A DNA stretch of 64,000 nt from Leptobrachium leishanense (lineage: Eukaryota; Chordata; Amphibia; Anura; Megophryidae): positions 16,566,952 through 16,630,951 of the forward strand of contig CM019065.1 in assembly GCA_009667805.1 (NCBI GenBank), read 5' to 3'. This document shows, piece by piece, positions 12,185 to 24,279 of the stretch (the first letter of the stretch is position 1; each line of letters starts with the position of its first letter). A model generated the notes under the pieces. It was not told where the DNA came from. It saw only the letters and a list, made by a program, of their open reading frames with translations, and ran no database searches. The translations under genes and the position numbers were made by a program.

Positions 12185-13560
12185 ATAGTGGCGTTACACA
12201 CAGGCCCAACCCAACAGATAGTGGCTTACACACTGGCCCAACCCAACGGATAGTGGCGTTACACACAGGCCCAACCCAACAGATAGTGGCGTTACACACA
12301 GGCCCAACCCAACGGATAGTGGCGTTACACACTGGCCCAACCCAACAGATAGTGGCGTTACACACTGGCCCAACCCAACGGATAGTGGCGTTACACACAG
12401 GCCCAACCCAACGGATAGTGGCGTTACACACTGGCCCAACCCAACGGATAGTGGCGTTACACACAGGCCCAACCCAACGGATAGTGGCGTTACACACAGG
12501 CCCAACCCAACGGATAGTGGCGTTACACACAGGCCCAACCCAACAGATAGTGGCGTTACACACTGGCCCAACCCAACAGATTGTGGCGTTACACACTGGC
12601 CCAACCCAACAGATAGTGGCGTTACACACTGGCCCAACCCAACAGATAGTGGCGCTACACACTGGCTCAACCCAACAGATAGTGGCGTTACACACTGGCC
12701 CAACCCAACGGATAGTGGCGTTACACACAGGCCCAACCCAACGGATAGTGATGATATGTACAGGCCCAACCCAACAGATAGTGGCGATATGTACAGACCC
12801 AACCCAATGGATAGTGGCAATATGTACAGGCCCAACCCAACGGATAGTGGCAATATGTACAGGCCCAACCCAACGGATAGTGGCAATATGTACAGGCCCA
12901 ACCCAACGGATAGTGGCAATATGTACAGGCCCAACCCAACAGATAGTGGCGATATGTACAGGCCCAACCCAACAGATAGTGGCGATATGTACAGGCCCAA
13001 CCCAACAGATAGTGGTGATATGTACAGACCCAAAACAACGGATAGTGATGATATGTACAGGCCCAACCCAACAGATAGTGACAATATGTACAGGCTCAAC
13101 CCAACGGATAGTGGCAATATGTACAGGCCCAACCCAACGGATAGTGGTTATCTGTACAGGCCCAACCAAATGGATAGTGGTGGTATGCACAGGCCCAACT
13201 CAACAGATAGTGGTGGTATGCACAGGCCCAACCCAAAAGATAGTTAGTATGCATAGGCTCAACCCAACGGATAGTGGTGGTATGCACAGGTCCAACCCAA
13301 CAGATAGTAGTGGTATGCACAGGCCCAACCCAACAGATAATGGCAGTACGCGCAAGCCCAACCCAACAGATAGTGGTGGTATGAAAGGGCTCAACCTAAC
13401 AGATAGTGGTGGTAAGCACAGACCCAACCCAACATATAGTAGCGGTACGCACAGGCCCAACCCAAGAGACAGTGGCGGTAAGCACAGGGACAACCCAACA
13501 GATAGTGGCGGTATGTACAGGCCTAACCCCACAGATAATGCCTGTACACACACACATCAA
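12185..13560. repeat. 33-bp minisatellite A, about 41 copies
   Basis: Unit GGCCCAACCCAACGGATAGT followed by GGCGTTACACACA, 33 bp. There are three consecutive variant zones: GGCGTTACACAC (about 12190-12735), GGCAATATGTACAG (about 12740-13160) and GGTGGTATGCACAG (about 13165-13530). Because 33 is a multiple of three, several frames on both strands stay open throughout; these are not genes. The core ATAGTGGC-N-TACACACAGG is shared with the next array. Confidence 0.95.
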
Positions 13561-13599
13561 ACTCCAAAAATAGTGCCATAGGCAGAGTCACACATTTGT

Positions 13600-15800
13600 T
13601 ACCAGTATACACAGGCCTAGTCACACATATAGTGGCAGTACACACAGGTCTAGTCGCACATATAGTGGCAGTACACACAGGTCTAGTCACACATATAGTG
13701 GCAGTACACACAGGTCTAGTTACACATATAGTGGCAGTACACACAGGCCTAGTCACACATATAGTGGCAGTACACACAGGTCTAGTCACACATATAGTGG
13801 CAGTACACACAGGTCTAGTTACACATATAGTGGCAGTACACACAGGCCAAGTCACACATATAGTGGCAGTACACACAGGTCTAGTCACACATATAGTGGC
13901 AGTACACACAGGTCTAGTCACACATATAGTGGCAGTACACACAGGCCAAGTCACACATATAGTGGCAGTACACACAGGTCTAGTCACACATATAGTGGCA
14001 GTACACACAGGTCTAGTCACACATATAGTGGCAGTACACACAGGTCTAGTTACACATATAGTGGCAGTACACACAGGTCTAGTCACACATATAGTGGCAG
14101 TACACACAGGTCTAGTCGCACATATAGTGGCAGTACACACAGGTCTAGTCACACATATAGTGGCAGTACACACAGGTCTAGTTACACATATAGTGGCAGT
14201 ACACACAGGTCTAGTCACACATATAGTGGCAGTACACACAGGTCTAGTCACACATATAGTGGCAGTACACACAGGTCTAGTCACACATATAGTGGCAGTA
14301 CACACAGGCCAAGTCACACATATAGTGGCAGTACACACAGGTCTAGTCACACATATAGTGGCAGTACACACAGGTCTAGTTACACATATAGTGGCAGTAC
14401 ACACAGGCCAAGTCACACATATAGTGGCAGTACACACAGGTCTAGTCACACATATAGAGGCAGTACACACAGGCCAAGTCACACATATAGTGGCAGTACA
14501 CACAGGCCTAGTCACACATATAGTGGCAGTACACACAGGTCTAGTCGCACATATAGTGGCAGTACACACAGGCCAAGTCACACATATAGTGGCAGTACAC
14601 ACAGGCCAAGTCACACATATAGTGGCAGTACACACAGGTCTAGTCACACATATAGTGGCAGTACACACAGGTCTAGTCACACATATAGTGGCAGTACACA
14701 CAGGTCTAGTTACACATATAGTGGCAGTACACACAGGCCAAGTCACACATATAGTGGCAGTACACACAGGTCTAGTCACACATATAGAGGCAGTACACAC
14801 AGGCCAAGTCACACATATAGTGGCAGTACACACAGGCCAAGTCACACATATAGTGGCAGTACACACAGGCCAAGTCACACATATAGTGGCAGTACACACA
14901 GGTCTAGTCACACATATAGTGGCAGTACACACAGGTCTAGTTACACATATAGTGGCAGTACACACAGGTCTAGTCACACATATAGTGGCAGTACACACAG
15001 GTCTAGTCACACATATAGTGGCAGTACACACAGGTCTAGTCACACATATAGTGGCAGTACACACAGGCCAAGTCACACATATAGTGGCAGTACACACAGG
15101 TCTAGTCACACATATAGTGGCAGTACACACAGGTCTAGTCACACATATAGTGGCAGTACACACAGGTCTAGTTACACATATAGTGGCAGTACACACAGGC
15201 CAAGTCACACATATAGTGGCAGTACACACAGGTCTAGTCACACATATAGTGGCAGTACACACAGGCCTAGTCACACATATAGTGGCAGTACACACAGGTC
15301 TAGTCACACATATAGTGGCAGTACACACAGGTCTAGTCACACATATAGAGGCAGTACACACAGGCCAAGTCACACATATAGTGGCAGTACACACAGGCCA
15401 AGTCACACATATAGTGGCAGTACACACAGGCCAAGTCACACATATAGTGGCAGTACACACAGGTCTAGTCACACATATAGTGGCAGTACACACAGGCCAA
15501 GTCACACATATAGTGGCAGTACACACAGGCCAAGTCACACATATAGTGGCAGTACACACAGGCCAAGTCACACATATAGTGGCAGTACACACAGGCCTAG
15601 TCACACATATAGTGGCAGTACACACAGGTCTAGTTACACATATAGTGGCAGTACACACAGGTCTAGTTACACATATAGTGGCAGTACACACAGGCCAAGT
15701 CACACATATAGTGGCAGTACACACAGGCCTAGTCACACATATAGTGGCAGTACACACAGGCCTAGTCACACATATAGTGGCAGTACACACAGGCCTAGCC
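13600..15800. repeat. 33-bp minisatellite B, about 66 copies
   Basis: Unit TAGTCACACATATAGTGGCA followed by GTACACACAGGTC, 33 bp, highly homogeneous. Variants (GGTCTAG, GGCCAAG, GGCCTAG, TTACACAT, TAGAGG) recur in ordered blocks: the rare TAGAGG variant sits at about 14456, 14786 and 15347, spaced exactly 10 and 17 units, each followed by runs of GGCCAAG units. This suggests expansion of multi-unit blocks. Open frames on both strands are repeat artefacts. Confidence 0.96.
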
Positions 15801-16431
15801 TGACAGAGGCACAACAAAAGGAAAAACCAGGGACTGTTGTTCCTAAACAGGGATAGTTGGGAGGTATGTCTTAACAGAAGGGCAATGAGAAAGCTCAGTC
15901 TTCTCTGCTTAATGGCTGAGCCCCCTCCCACAGAGAGACGTGCCCTGTCAGGTTAAAAGAGTTCGGCCAACTTTAAAGGGCCAGAATTGCACCTGAGACG
16001 CCCTTGGGCCATGGAGGTGGACACGCCTCAGTCTAACACCAACAGGCGGAGGCAAACGCTGCCGGGTTTAACTTGTGGGAATTTTTTTCTTTTTCATTTC
16101 TATCTGGGATATTTTATCTCCCTATCATGAAAAATAAAGAAATGGTAAAAATAATAATAATCTTGAGCGTTTTATTCACCTCCATTCGTCATCGAGCTTG
16201 GTCAAACCTGCCCCCCCCCCCACAAAAAGTGAACTAATGATGGATACAAATTATTCAAGTGAATTTACTAAAAAAAAACTGAAATTTTAATAACATTTTA
16301 TATTGATCTATTTATCGTATTTATTATAATAAATACTATAATATTGTATGTTATTTTAAAGTTGAAATTGCAATTTATTAAGGGCATTGCGGCATTTTAT
16401 TTTACTAGCATTTGGTAAAATAGTACATTTT
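15801..16431. other. Intronic sequence, AT-rich in second half
   Basis: No gene or clear transposon is recognised. The segment 16250-16400 is strongly AT-rich. A short inverted pair, GCCTGACAG near 15797 and CCTGTCAGG near 15945, may mark a small element, but I cannot define it. Confidence 0.4.
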
Positions 16432-16858
16432 AGGCCGGCGTCAGACGAACGCAGTGATCACGTCCGTGTCGCCGCACAGTTTAACGTCCGTCGTAGCATA
16501 GAATCATGATCAATAGAGACCCACACACTAAGTGCGTCCGCACCGAACTGCGCACGCACAACGCATGTGGCAAACGGACGCAAGTTAGGCGTCCATGTAG
16601 CGTTCTGTGTGAGTGATGAGATGTCAGACGCGGCGCATTTGCGACGTCCGGCACCTTGACGCACAAAACGGCTTTTCATATCATTTTCAAATTCCTATCA
16701 TTTTTCATATTAATTTTATTTCCCATAATTCCCCTTTTTTTCTACGTCCGTCAAAAAAAAACAGACCGTGTGGTGTCTACAGTATCTTCCGTCAGTACGT
16801 CTGCCCGTTATGCACGCACGCTGAGTGCGCCCACGCTGCGTTCGTCTGACTCTAGCCT
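16432..16858. mobile_element. 427-bp MITE with GTCAGACGAACGCAG ends
   Basis: The left end AGGCCGGCGTCAGACGAACG and the right end, ending CTAGCCT, are inverted copies that share GTCAGACGAACGCAG exactly. The ends are GC- and CpG-rich (many ACGTCCG words) around an AT-rich middle. There is no coding capacity. No unambiguous target duplication was seen, so the superfamily is left open. Confidence 0.75.
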
Positions 16859-17674
16859 CAAAGCTGGATTTTTTGCACAGCTGAAAAGCCATTTTGCGAT
16901 TGTCTCCACATTTGTATTTTACGGAGTTTGTTTTCTTTTGTTGTAAATTTTTACTAAGCAGGGAATTGTGCCGAATTGATGGACACTTTGCAAATTATAG
17001 GTAAAAAATACCCGGACTGGGAATATTTTTCTGCTACTCAACAGCTAGTCCTTCAGCTCAGTTATTTGGGCCTAAAAAGTGGCTTTTTTCATTTCTCTGC
17101 AGTTTCCCTCCAGGGTTTGTTCATTAAAACCCTCATTTGCAATTCAGATTCCAGGCCAAATTATTCTGGACGAGATAGGAGCAGCTCAGGGACGACATTT
17201 AGGATACGGAACATTAAACACCAAGCCCTCCGAATGGATGCTGAGGTGATCGCAAACCCATCCCAGCCTGATCAGATTGCGGGGGCTGTAACGGGGCCCT
17301 AAACAGCTGAGGAACAGCACAGGAATGCACCCCCCCAACATTCCTGGAGGTTATGGTGTTGGTCCTTCCATCAGGCTGGTGGTGAGGACATGAATAACAC
17401 AAGGGGTGGGATCTGTAGCTTTACGACCTATGGCAAGGTTTTATCTTGCCTGAGGGGAGGGCCTGCTGGAAAAAGCAATCGTGACAAACCGTCCAATCAG
17501 AGAGCCAATCCTCTGGTGGGTTATATACAGTCTGAGTTAACCCCTTCCCGACGATGTTAGCTTTATTATATTACGATTTTTTTAAATATTTAACAAATGA
17601 TGACAAAATAATTCCGTCATGTGTCAAGATGCCAATGATCTGTGGTTTGATGCTGCTGCTGGGTCCCTCGGGGT
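16859..17674. other. Unique intronic sequence, nothing recognised
   Basis: Ordinary mixed-composition intron sequence. No repeats, RNA gene or coding similarity is apparent. Confidence 0.4.
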
Positions 17675-17939
17675 TAGGGTTGCCAGGTCGGCCATGTTTT
17701 CCTGGACACACATTACTATTTCATGCAGAGGGGCGCACGGGGAAAAGTGCTGCCCTGCAACATGTGTAAATCATGCGCTGTAGGAAGGAAATCAGAGTAG
17801 GTCACCTAGGATTCCGCTTTTATTTCTTAACTGCAGCGTATGGATTATACATGTTGCGGGTTGGCATTTTTCATGCACTGCCCATCAGCATGAATAGATT
17901 ATATGCGTCCACGAAAACATGGCTGATCTGGCAACCCTA
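17675..17939. mobile_element. hAT-like MITE family H, copy 1 (265 bp)
   Basis: Ends TAGGGTTGCCAGGTCGGCCA and the inverse CTGGCAACCCTA. Flanking 8-mers CTCGGGGT (17667-17674) and CTTGGGGT (17940-17947) match at 7 of 8 bases, consistent with a hAT target duplication. The same 265-bp element occurs at 33239-33503. Inverted subterminal repeats extend to about 35 bp (CATGTTTTCCTGGACACA versus GCGTCCACGAAAACATG). There is no coding capacity. Confidence 0.9.
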
Positions 17940-17947
17940 CTTGGGGT

Positions 17948-18353
17948 CTATGGCAGAACAGCAACAGCAGATCCTGGGTTCCCAGCACAGGCGATTGCTG
18001 CCACAGCCAATCGCAGCAATGTTTACAAATGTATATGTAATATCAAATTAACGCCCTTTTTTGTTCTTTAAAAAGCTGTATATAATATGTGCAGGTGCAA
18101 AGAATGAGGAAGATAGGAATTATGACTCAACAAACACATAGCAATAGACCATTTTCATACCTTTTTTAAAACAAGATTAGTGGGTCCCCTGTGGAGAAAC
18201 AAAATCCTTTGTTGTATGTCTCTCCAAGCACCCTGGAGGGACATAAAACCAGCTGCAAATAGCAGCCCTAAACCGCACTCTAACAAAAAGTTCAAATAGA
18301 TTACTGCAGCATTACAGCTGCCACGGTTTTGGCAGAATACAATGAGAGCTGTG
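17948..18353. other. Unique intronic sequence, nothing recognised
   Basis: Non-repetitive sequence between a MITE and a minisatellite. No feature is supported. Confidence 0.4.
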
Positions 18354-18640
18354 GCATTATGCAGCACATACAGATACAAGGTGTTGCTGTAATTGCCATA
18401 CACAGGCATTATGCAGCACATACAGATACAAGGTGTTGCTGTAATTGCCATACACAGGCATTATGCAGCACATACAGATACAAGGTGTTACTGTAATTGC
18501 CATACACAGGCATTATGCAGCACATACAGATACAAGGTGTTGCTGTAATTGCCATACACAGGCATTATGCAGCACATACAGATACAAGGTGTTACTGTAA
18601 TTGCCATACACAGGCATTATGCAGCACATACAGATATTGC
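18354..18640. repeat. 52-bp minisatellite, about 5.5 copies
   Basis: Unit starting GCATTATGCAGCACATACAG, with copies at 18354, 18406, 18458, 18510, 18562 and a partial one at 18614. Copies differ mainly at GTTGCTG versus GTTACTG. Such near-identity indicates recent expansion. Confidence 0.95.
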
Positions 18641-19489
18641 ATTGCTAATAATCTCATTCTGATCACCACAAACCCCCATTAGCAGTAGATCTTACCATTG
18701 TATTGTATGTCTGCAGCACATTTACTGACACAAAGGCCATTTCTGCCTGTATGCTGATAATGCAGACCCTGTTTGTAATTGTGTAAGATAAGGGACGCCA
18801 TCTAGAGCTCAGAATCTTACATTTCAACAATATTTCTGTAAAGGATAAATAAATATATGAGACATTAAAAATTAGCAAATTAACATTATTTAAATTTTGA
18901 AACTATCTTTTTTTTCTTTTGAATTCTGCATTTTTATAAAATTTTTGAAAAAGATATACAAAAAAAAGCGCAATCAAGATGCAATAGATATAATACAAAA
19001 GATATCAAGGCATAAAATTAGAAATATTTTGAAGTAAAACAAGCAGAAATACAAGGGCGTGACAACAGTACTGGAGAAAAATCTTCTTGAAACTCATGTA
19101 AGGAGAGACGAAGAAGGGGAAGAGGAGGAGAAAAAAAAAATAAATAAATAGAATAAAATTTTCTGTGCAAAACGTCTATTTCACCCTATATTTAATTGTT
19201 CACTTCATGTCCCATGGTTCAAATAAATAATATTTTTTACAACAAAAATCGCTTGGAAGTGAAGGGGTTAAGTAACTAAAAGATTATCTGAAGCTACGTC
19301 ACTAAGGGGTTACGACCCTTTTTAACTTTTTATTTCTATATAATGGGAGGAGCCTATTTCCACCTCTGTGTCACCAGGTGTTTGCAGGATGCTATTGCAG
19401 CCTGTATACGGATTGTGTAGTGTACGTCTTGAGCTCGTAAAGCGAGGGTAGAGCACTGTGATTGGCTATTTATTAATATTTCTAGATTA
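18641..19489. other. AT-rich intronic sequence, nothing recognised
   Basis: AT-rich sequence with poly-A and poly-T runs. No coding or element boundaries are visible. Confidence 0.4.
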
Positions 19490-20165
19490 GATAGGCCGTG
19501 TTAGCCCAGATGCCAAAATCACGAGTATAGCAGTGCGTAGTGATACCTTTTTTATTGGACTAGCTTTCAAGAGTGTTCCTCTCTTCTTCAAGTCTGGACG
19601 ATATACTGAGCAATATCCTAGAATATACATTAAATTAAGGGACACATGGGTGGGGGGTTAGATGTCGTAAATAGTGAGAGTCAAATGGTATGGTGATCAT
19701 AAGACATTTGAAATGAAAATGATCACATATTTTAACACCCTTAAGAAGGGCTGAATGTGGATTGTGGCTTTTTAACCCATTATCATAACGTCACATAACA
19801 TTCAGAATTCTAGTTGGTGTTTTGTCTTTTTTGTTCTTTTTTCCTTTTTTTGTGTCTTTTTCTGCCTTCACTGTTTTGTGTTTTGTTTTTTTTTCTTTCA
19901 AGTTGCCATGATCTTATCACTGTTGTTTTATGGGCCTAAGATCTCTCATGTGTTTAGTTTATCATTTTGACCATACCATCTGACTCTCATTATTTAGGAC
20001 ATCTAACCCCCCCACCCGTGTGCCCCTTAATGTTCAATTCTAAGATACTGATCAGTAAAGCTTCCAGACCTGAAGAAGAGAGGAACACTCTTGAAAGCTT
20101 GTCTTTTAAATGTAACGTTGGTCCAATAAAAAAGTTATCACTACGTACTGCTATACTCGTGATTT
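19490..20165. mobile_element. Foldback element, imperfect ~230-bp arms
   Basis: The left arm (about 19490-19725) reads CACGAGTATAGCAGTGCGTA, then TTTATTGGACTAGCTTTCAA and GTTCCTCTCTTCTTCAAGTC. The right arm (about 19968-20165) carries the inverse: GACCTGAAGAAGAGAGGAAC, CTTGAAAGCTTG, GGTCCAATAAAAAAG and TACTGCTATACTCGTGATTTT. The inner parts pair as well (TTAGATGTC with GACATCTAA; GTCAAATGGTATGG with CCATACCATCTGAC). The spacer of about 240 bp is T-rich. It is a long non-autonomous DNA element of undetermined superfamily. Confidence 0.8.
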
Positions 20166-20319
20166 TAATATTTCTATTAATATTATTATATCACTGCCAT
20201 TAAAGGTGGTATAAACGCCGTGTGGACCACGCTTTATCATTTGTGTGCATAATCCTTATATTTATGTGCCAGATTCGTAAATCCTGTCTAAAAGGTTCCA
20301 TATTCACTGCATATATATT

Positions 20320-21445
20320 GGGTATTCAGAGACAGCCAATCTGGCACCGAAATTGCACCGAACAGTGAATTTCCTCGTACGGTGCAATTTCGTGTCCATT
20401 CGGATATTCAAAAACTGACAATTCACAAATATTGCTGAATTGCTAGCAGAAACGGTGATTTCCGGCGGCAGTGAAATCCCCCATAGAGAAGCAATGGTTA
20501 ATCTATACAGAGACACCGAACAGCAGAGATATGTCAGTGAAATGCCCTGATGTTCAGTGATTTCATTCGGCAGGTTTAATCAGACGAATCCCATAGGCTT
20601 CAATGTTAAAAATATTACCGATTTTACTCAATATCTAATAAACCGTTTATTCTTTTAATCTGCAGCAAAAAGTCTCTTTATTTATTTTTTGGATTTTTTT
20701 AGGCATTTTTCAGCAATTTTTTTTTCCAATTTCTTTTAAATAGTGTTTTTTTTTAACAGACCTTTTCATTATCATTCATAGGACTTTATATGTTAATTCC
20801 AAACATTATCATCCAGTAGCTTTTTTGCAAACAGCATTTGAAATTTGAAACTTTCAATAGTTTTTTTTTTTTTTACACCGTTCATTGTCGGCTTCTTCCG
20901 GCGGCTGGCCTGCGCTGTGTTTGGCGGATCATCTGCTTTTTTCAGACGTGTTCTGCAGGTTAGCAGTGGATTGTCGAGTACGTTTGATGGGTTTTCCGCT
21001 GTGTTTTCGGATCGATTTGATGTCATGAATCGTATCGGTGTTTGCGCTCGAAGGATTTTCACCGACTTGCCGGTGATTTTTCAGATATTCAAATCAAATA
21101 TTGGCGAATTGACAGCAAAATATGGTGCAGTTCGCCGCACAGTTCTGTAACAGACTGTTTTATTATTATTTATAGAACATTTTTTATTATTTCCGCACAT
21201 CTTCATAATTTTTTTTGTTTTAAACACCTTTTAAAGAATAGCAGAGCTCCGTTTGTTTTTTTTTCTGTAGTGCGGCGGCGTTCGACGGTCAGATTAACGC
21301 TCTTCGTTTGCGGAGGCTTCACGTCAGCTTTTCAGTGGCGTTTGGTGCACTTTGGGGACCCTACGGTGAATGTTGAATTCACAGCAGGGTCGACGAACTG
21401 GAATGAGTCTCTCAAACGCACTGAAGTGCACCGAACGAGAATAAA
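20320..21445. mobile_element. TIR family P, copy A (longest, decayed)
   Basis: Begins GGGTATTCAGAGACAGCCAA and shares ordered blocks with the copy at 50048-50919: CGTACGG-GC-ATTTCG, GGCGGCAGTGAAATC, CCCATAGAGAAGCAATGGTT, GAATCCCATAGGCTTCAATG, CTAATAAACCGTTTATT and CTGCAGCAAAAAGTCTCTTT. The right terminus is degraded. Its body contains T-rich stretches and a CpG-rich segment. No plausible transposase was found. Confidence 0.75.
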
Positions 21446-22047
21446 AAATTGCAAAAAAAAAAATCAATTCTTTTTACTAAGAGGGCTATTCAGAAAGCAC
21501 TGAAATTTCATTGTTCTTAGAATTTCAATTGTTTTTCTGCAATTTTTTTATAAATATTTTAGTTTTATAGAGAAAGTTTCTTACTACAGAGAGACGCCTT
21601 TCTTTGGAAAAAAAATCTAAAAAATAAAAATTGTGTGGTGAAAAAAGAGATAATTGAAAACTAAAATTTTTCATTTTTTGTTATTATATATATATTTTTT
21701 ACAATTTTTTTAACTTTTACTTTTTTTCACTCTTAGAGAGAAAGGTGTCAACCACAGTTGGGAACCTTTCTGTGTTAAAAATAGGGGGAAAAAAAATCTA
21801 TTAATTTTTTTACATAGCAAGGCACCCCCTGTAGTAGGCACCTGTATCCACCCATTCAGTAATGTTTAGAAAAAAAAACAACCTTAAGATTTTATAAGAA
21901 ATAACATAAAAGTTTCTGCAGTTACTGTAAAATCCCAGATTCCGGTAGATCTGCACAAACATGATCATCATGAGATGCGTTTATAGCCAACCCAGGACGA
22001 TTCTGCATACACAGAGTTCAGCTCACGTGCAATATCTTAAAAAGGCA
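21446..22047. other. AT-rich intronic sequence, nothing recognised
   Basis: Long A and T runs. A GGCTATTCAGAAAGC word at about 21485 resembles the terminus of the neighbouring repeat family, but no complete element could be delimited. Confidence 0.4.
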
Positions 22048-23190
22048 AATTTTGGGGTTAGGGTTAGGTTTATTTTAAGGTTAGAGTTATTTTTAAGGCT
22101 AGAGTTATTTTTAGATTTAGAATTGTTATTATTTGGGTTAGAATTGTTATTATTTGGGTTAGAGTTATGTTTTTTGAGGGTTAGGGTTACTTTTAGGGTT
22201 AAAGGTAGGGTCATTTGTATGTTTCGGATTATTTCCAGGGTTAGGGTTATTTTTAGGGTTAGAGTTAGGTTTTATTAGGGTTAGGTTTTTATTAGGGTTA
22301 GAATAGCCCTAATTATTTTTAGGGTTAGAGTTAGGTTTTTTGAGGGTTTGGGGTATATTTAGGGCTATTTTTTGGGTCATTTGTATGGTTCGGATTATTT
22401 TCTAGGGTTAGAGATGTTAAGGTTAGAGTTAGGGTTAGAGCTAGGTTTTTTGAGGGTTTATGGTATATTTAGGGTTAGAGTTAGGGTAATTTCTACGGTT
22501 CGGATTAATTCTAGGGTTAGAGTTATTAAGGTTAGAGTTAGGGTTAGATTTAGGTTTTTGAGGGTTAGGGTTATTGTTGTTTTTTTTTGATTGGGGTTAT
22601 TTTTAGGGTTAGAGTTATTTCTACCATTCAGGTTATTTCTAGGATTAGGGTTATTTTTAGAGCTAGAGTTATTTAAGTTAGAGTTAGGTTTTTATTAGGG
22701 TTAGAATTAGGTATTTTGAGGGTTAGTGTTACTGTTAGGGTTATTTGCAAGGTTCGTGTTATTTCTAGGTTTAGGGCTATTTTTAGGGTTAGTTATTTTT
22801 AGGGTTAGAGTTAGGTTTTTTGAGGGATTGTGGTATTTTTAGGGCTATTTTTTGGGTCATTTGTATGGTTCGGATTATTTCTAGGGTTAGAGTTATTAAG
22901 GTTAGAGTTAGGGTTTTTATTAGGGTTAGAGTTAGGTTTTTTTGAGGGTTAGGGTTATTGTTGGTTTTATTTTTGGATTGGGGTTATTTTTAGGGTTAGG
23001 GTTATTTGTACCATTTGGGTTATTTCTAGGGTTAAGGTTATCTTTAGGGTTAAAATTAGGGTATTTTGGGGTTAGCGTTTTTTTAGTATTAGGATTATTT
23101 TTAGGGTTAGGATTGTTTTGGGGGGTTAGTGCTATCTTTAGGGTTAGGATTGTATTTAGGATTAGAGTTATTTTTAGGGTTAAATTTACA
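22048..23190. repeat. Telomere-like (TTAGGG-type) degenerate array
   Basis: About 1.1 kb in which TTAGGGTTAGGG, GGGTTAGAGTTA and TTATTTTTAGGG words recur on the + strand, interspersed with GGTTTTTTGAGGG and CATTTGTATGGTTCGGATTA. A longer composite unit is repeated at about 22290-22420, 22440-22560 and 22800-22920. This could be an interstitial telomeric sequence that decayed, or a minisatellite that resembles one. Strand bias is strict. Confidence 0.85.
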
Positions 23191-24034
23191 CTAATGTTAA
23201 TATTGAGCGTTTTAGGGCCATTTTCCCCGTTTCACTGCCCATTAAAGAGCCATTAAATAACACCTTTTAGCACTTGATATTTTTTCCAAATTTGACTTAA
23301 CGATAATTTCAAATAGAATCGAATCGGTAAAGCCAAAATTTCCATTAAAGAGTATAGGCACCAGTGGCAATAATTGAGCCGAATATTTAATGGGAATAAA
23401 AAAAAAATGGTATGACATTAATGAATTCTCCTGAACCAAAAAATGTCCGAAATGAAGTCGAAAAGAAAACCCTGTAGATTTTGGGGATCGGGCTGAATTA
23501 AATCAAGTCTGAGGTGTTTCAGGAGTACGTTCAGTCAAGAACGAGGTCCATCTGCACCCCCTGCATTGGAGGATCCACAGCCTCTAGCAAATCACTGCTC
23601 AGACACATGTACAAATGGCCGTGAACCATCCTTGTCTCTGACCCATAGAAGACCTAAAGTACAATATGTATGAATACCATAAATCTTATATATATATATC
23701 ACACTTTTTGAGGTTTAAAAAAAATGCAATATGTTGAATTTTTTAACTATATATATATACATTGTATATTAAACAGAAAGTGTAGAAAGATACATCAACG
23801 TACACCATGTAGTATGCACAACGCGCCATCTCCGTATAAATGAGAAGAATATATTAGGAAAATAACAGAGTGAATTTTTAAACAATTAATGGCAATTATG
23901 AGATGTTCTTCAAAAGAATTATCTATAGCTTGAATTATCCGGCGAACTCATGCTTCCTATGTGCTCCCGGAACGCGTTGTACTTGTATCTATATATTAAT
24001 ATGTTTACTAATCGGCGAATCTCTGTTAACACCT
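23191..24034. other. Unique intronic sequence, nothing recognised
   Basis: AT-rich unique sequence with two TA-dinucleotide runs (about 23688-23700 and 23748-23760). No gene or element is supported. Confidence 0.4.
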
Positions 24035-24175
24035 CTAATTATGTGCCCGGTTTATTAAAGATATCATTTCCCTTTCTACCAATTGGCTTTAATTAGTCTG
24101 CATTAATTAGCGTTATTGGCTGTCATCTCAAACAATTCTGTCATTAGCTAATGAGGATTTGCCTAATTACGGCAG
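24035..24175. promoter_or_regulatory. Candidate conserved non-coding enhancer
   Basis: A non-repetitive island in a repeat-filled intron with dense homeodomain-type core sites: GGCTTTAATTAGTCTGCATT, ATTAATTAGCG, GTCATTAGCTAATGAGG and GCCTAATTACGG. It also contains a CCAATTGG palindrome and TGACAGC-type words (as TGGCTGTCATC). This composition is typical of developmental enhancers in vertebrates. efnb3 is a neural developmental gene, so an intronic enhancer is plausible. Conservation itself is not observable here. Confidence 0.45.
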
Positions 24176-24279
24176 CAGCGGAGAGGGAGAGTCTATAGAT
24201 TTATAGTCAGCTCACGCCGCTCTTCTCTGGCCGCCTTCCTCTACCCTGCGTATAGAGAGAATGTCGCCATCCAATACAA

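Noticed and set aside
13600..15800. Possible CRISPR-like array of 33-bp repeats
   Set aside because: The repeats are directly contiguous with no unique spacers, and the context is a vertebrate intron. No cas genes are present.
12099..15931. Open frames of 300-800 codons on both strands (HTGPTQRIVAL and CTATICVTRPV types)
   Set aside because: Unit length 33 is a multiple of three and free of stops, so length is expected by chance. Both strands are open across the same interval.
20793..21062. Minus-strand frame similar to one at 50520-50771 (shared LFAKK segment), suggesting a conserved protein
   Set aside because: The similarity is explained by DNA-level relatedness of two copies of the same TIR family. 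Frames diverge outside a short stretch and lack any transposase motif.
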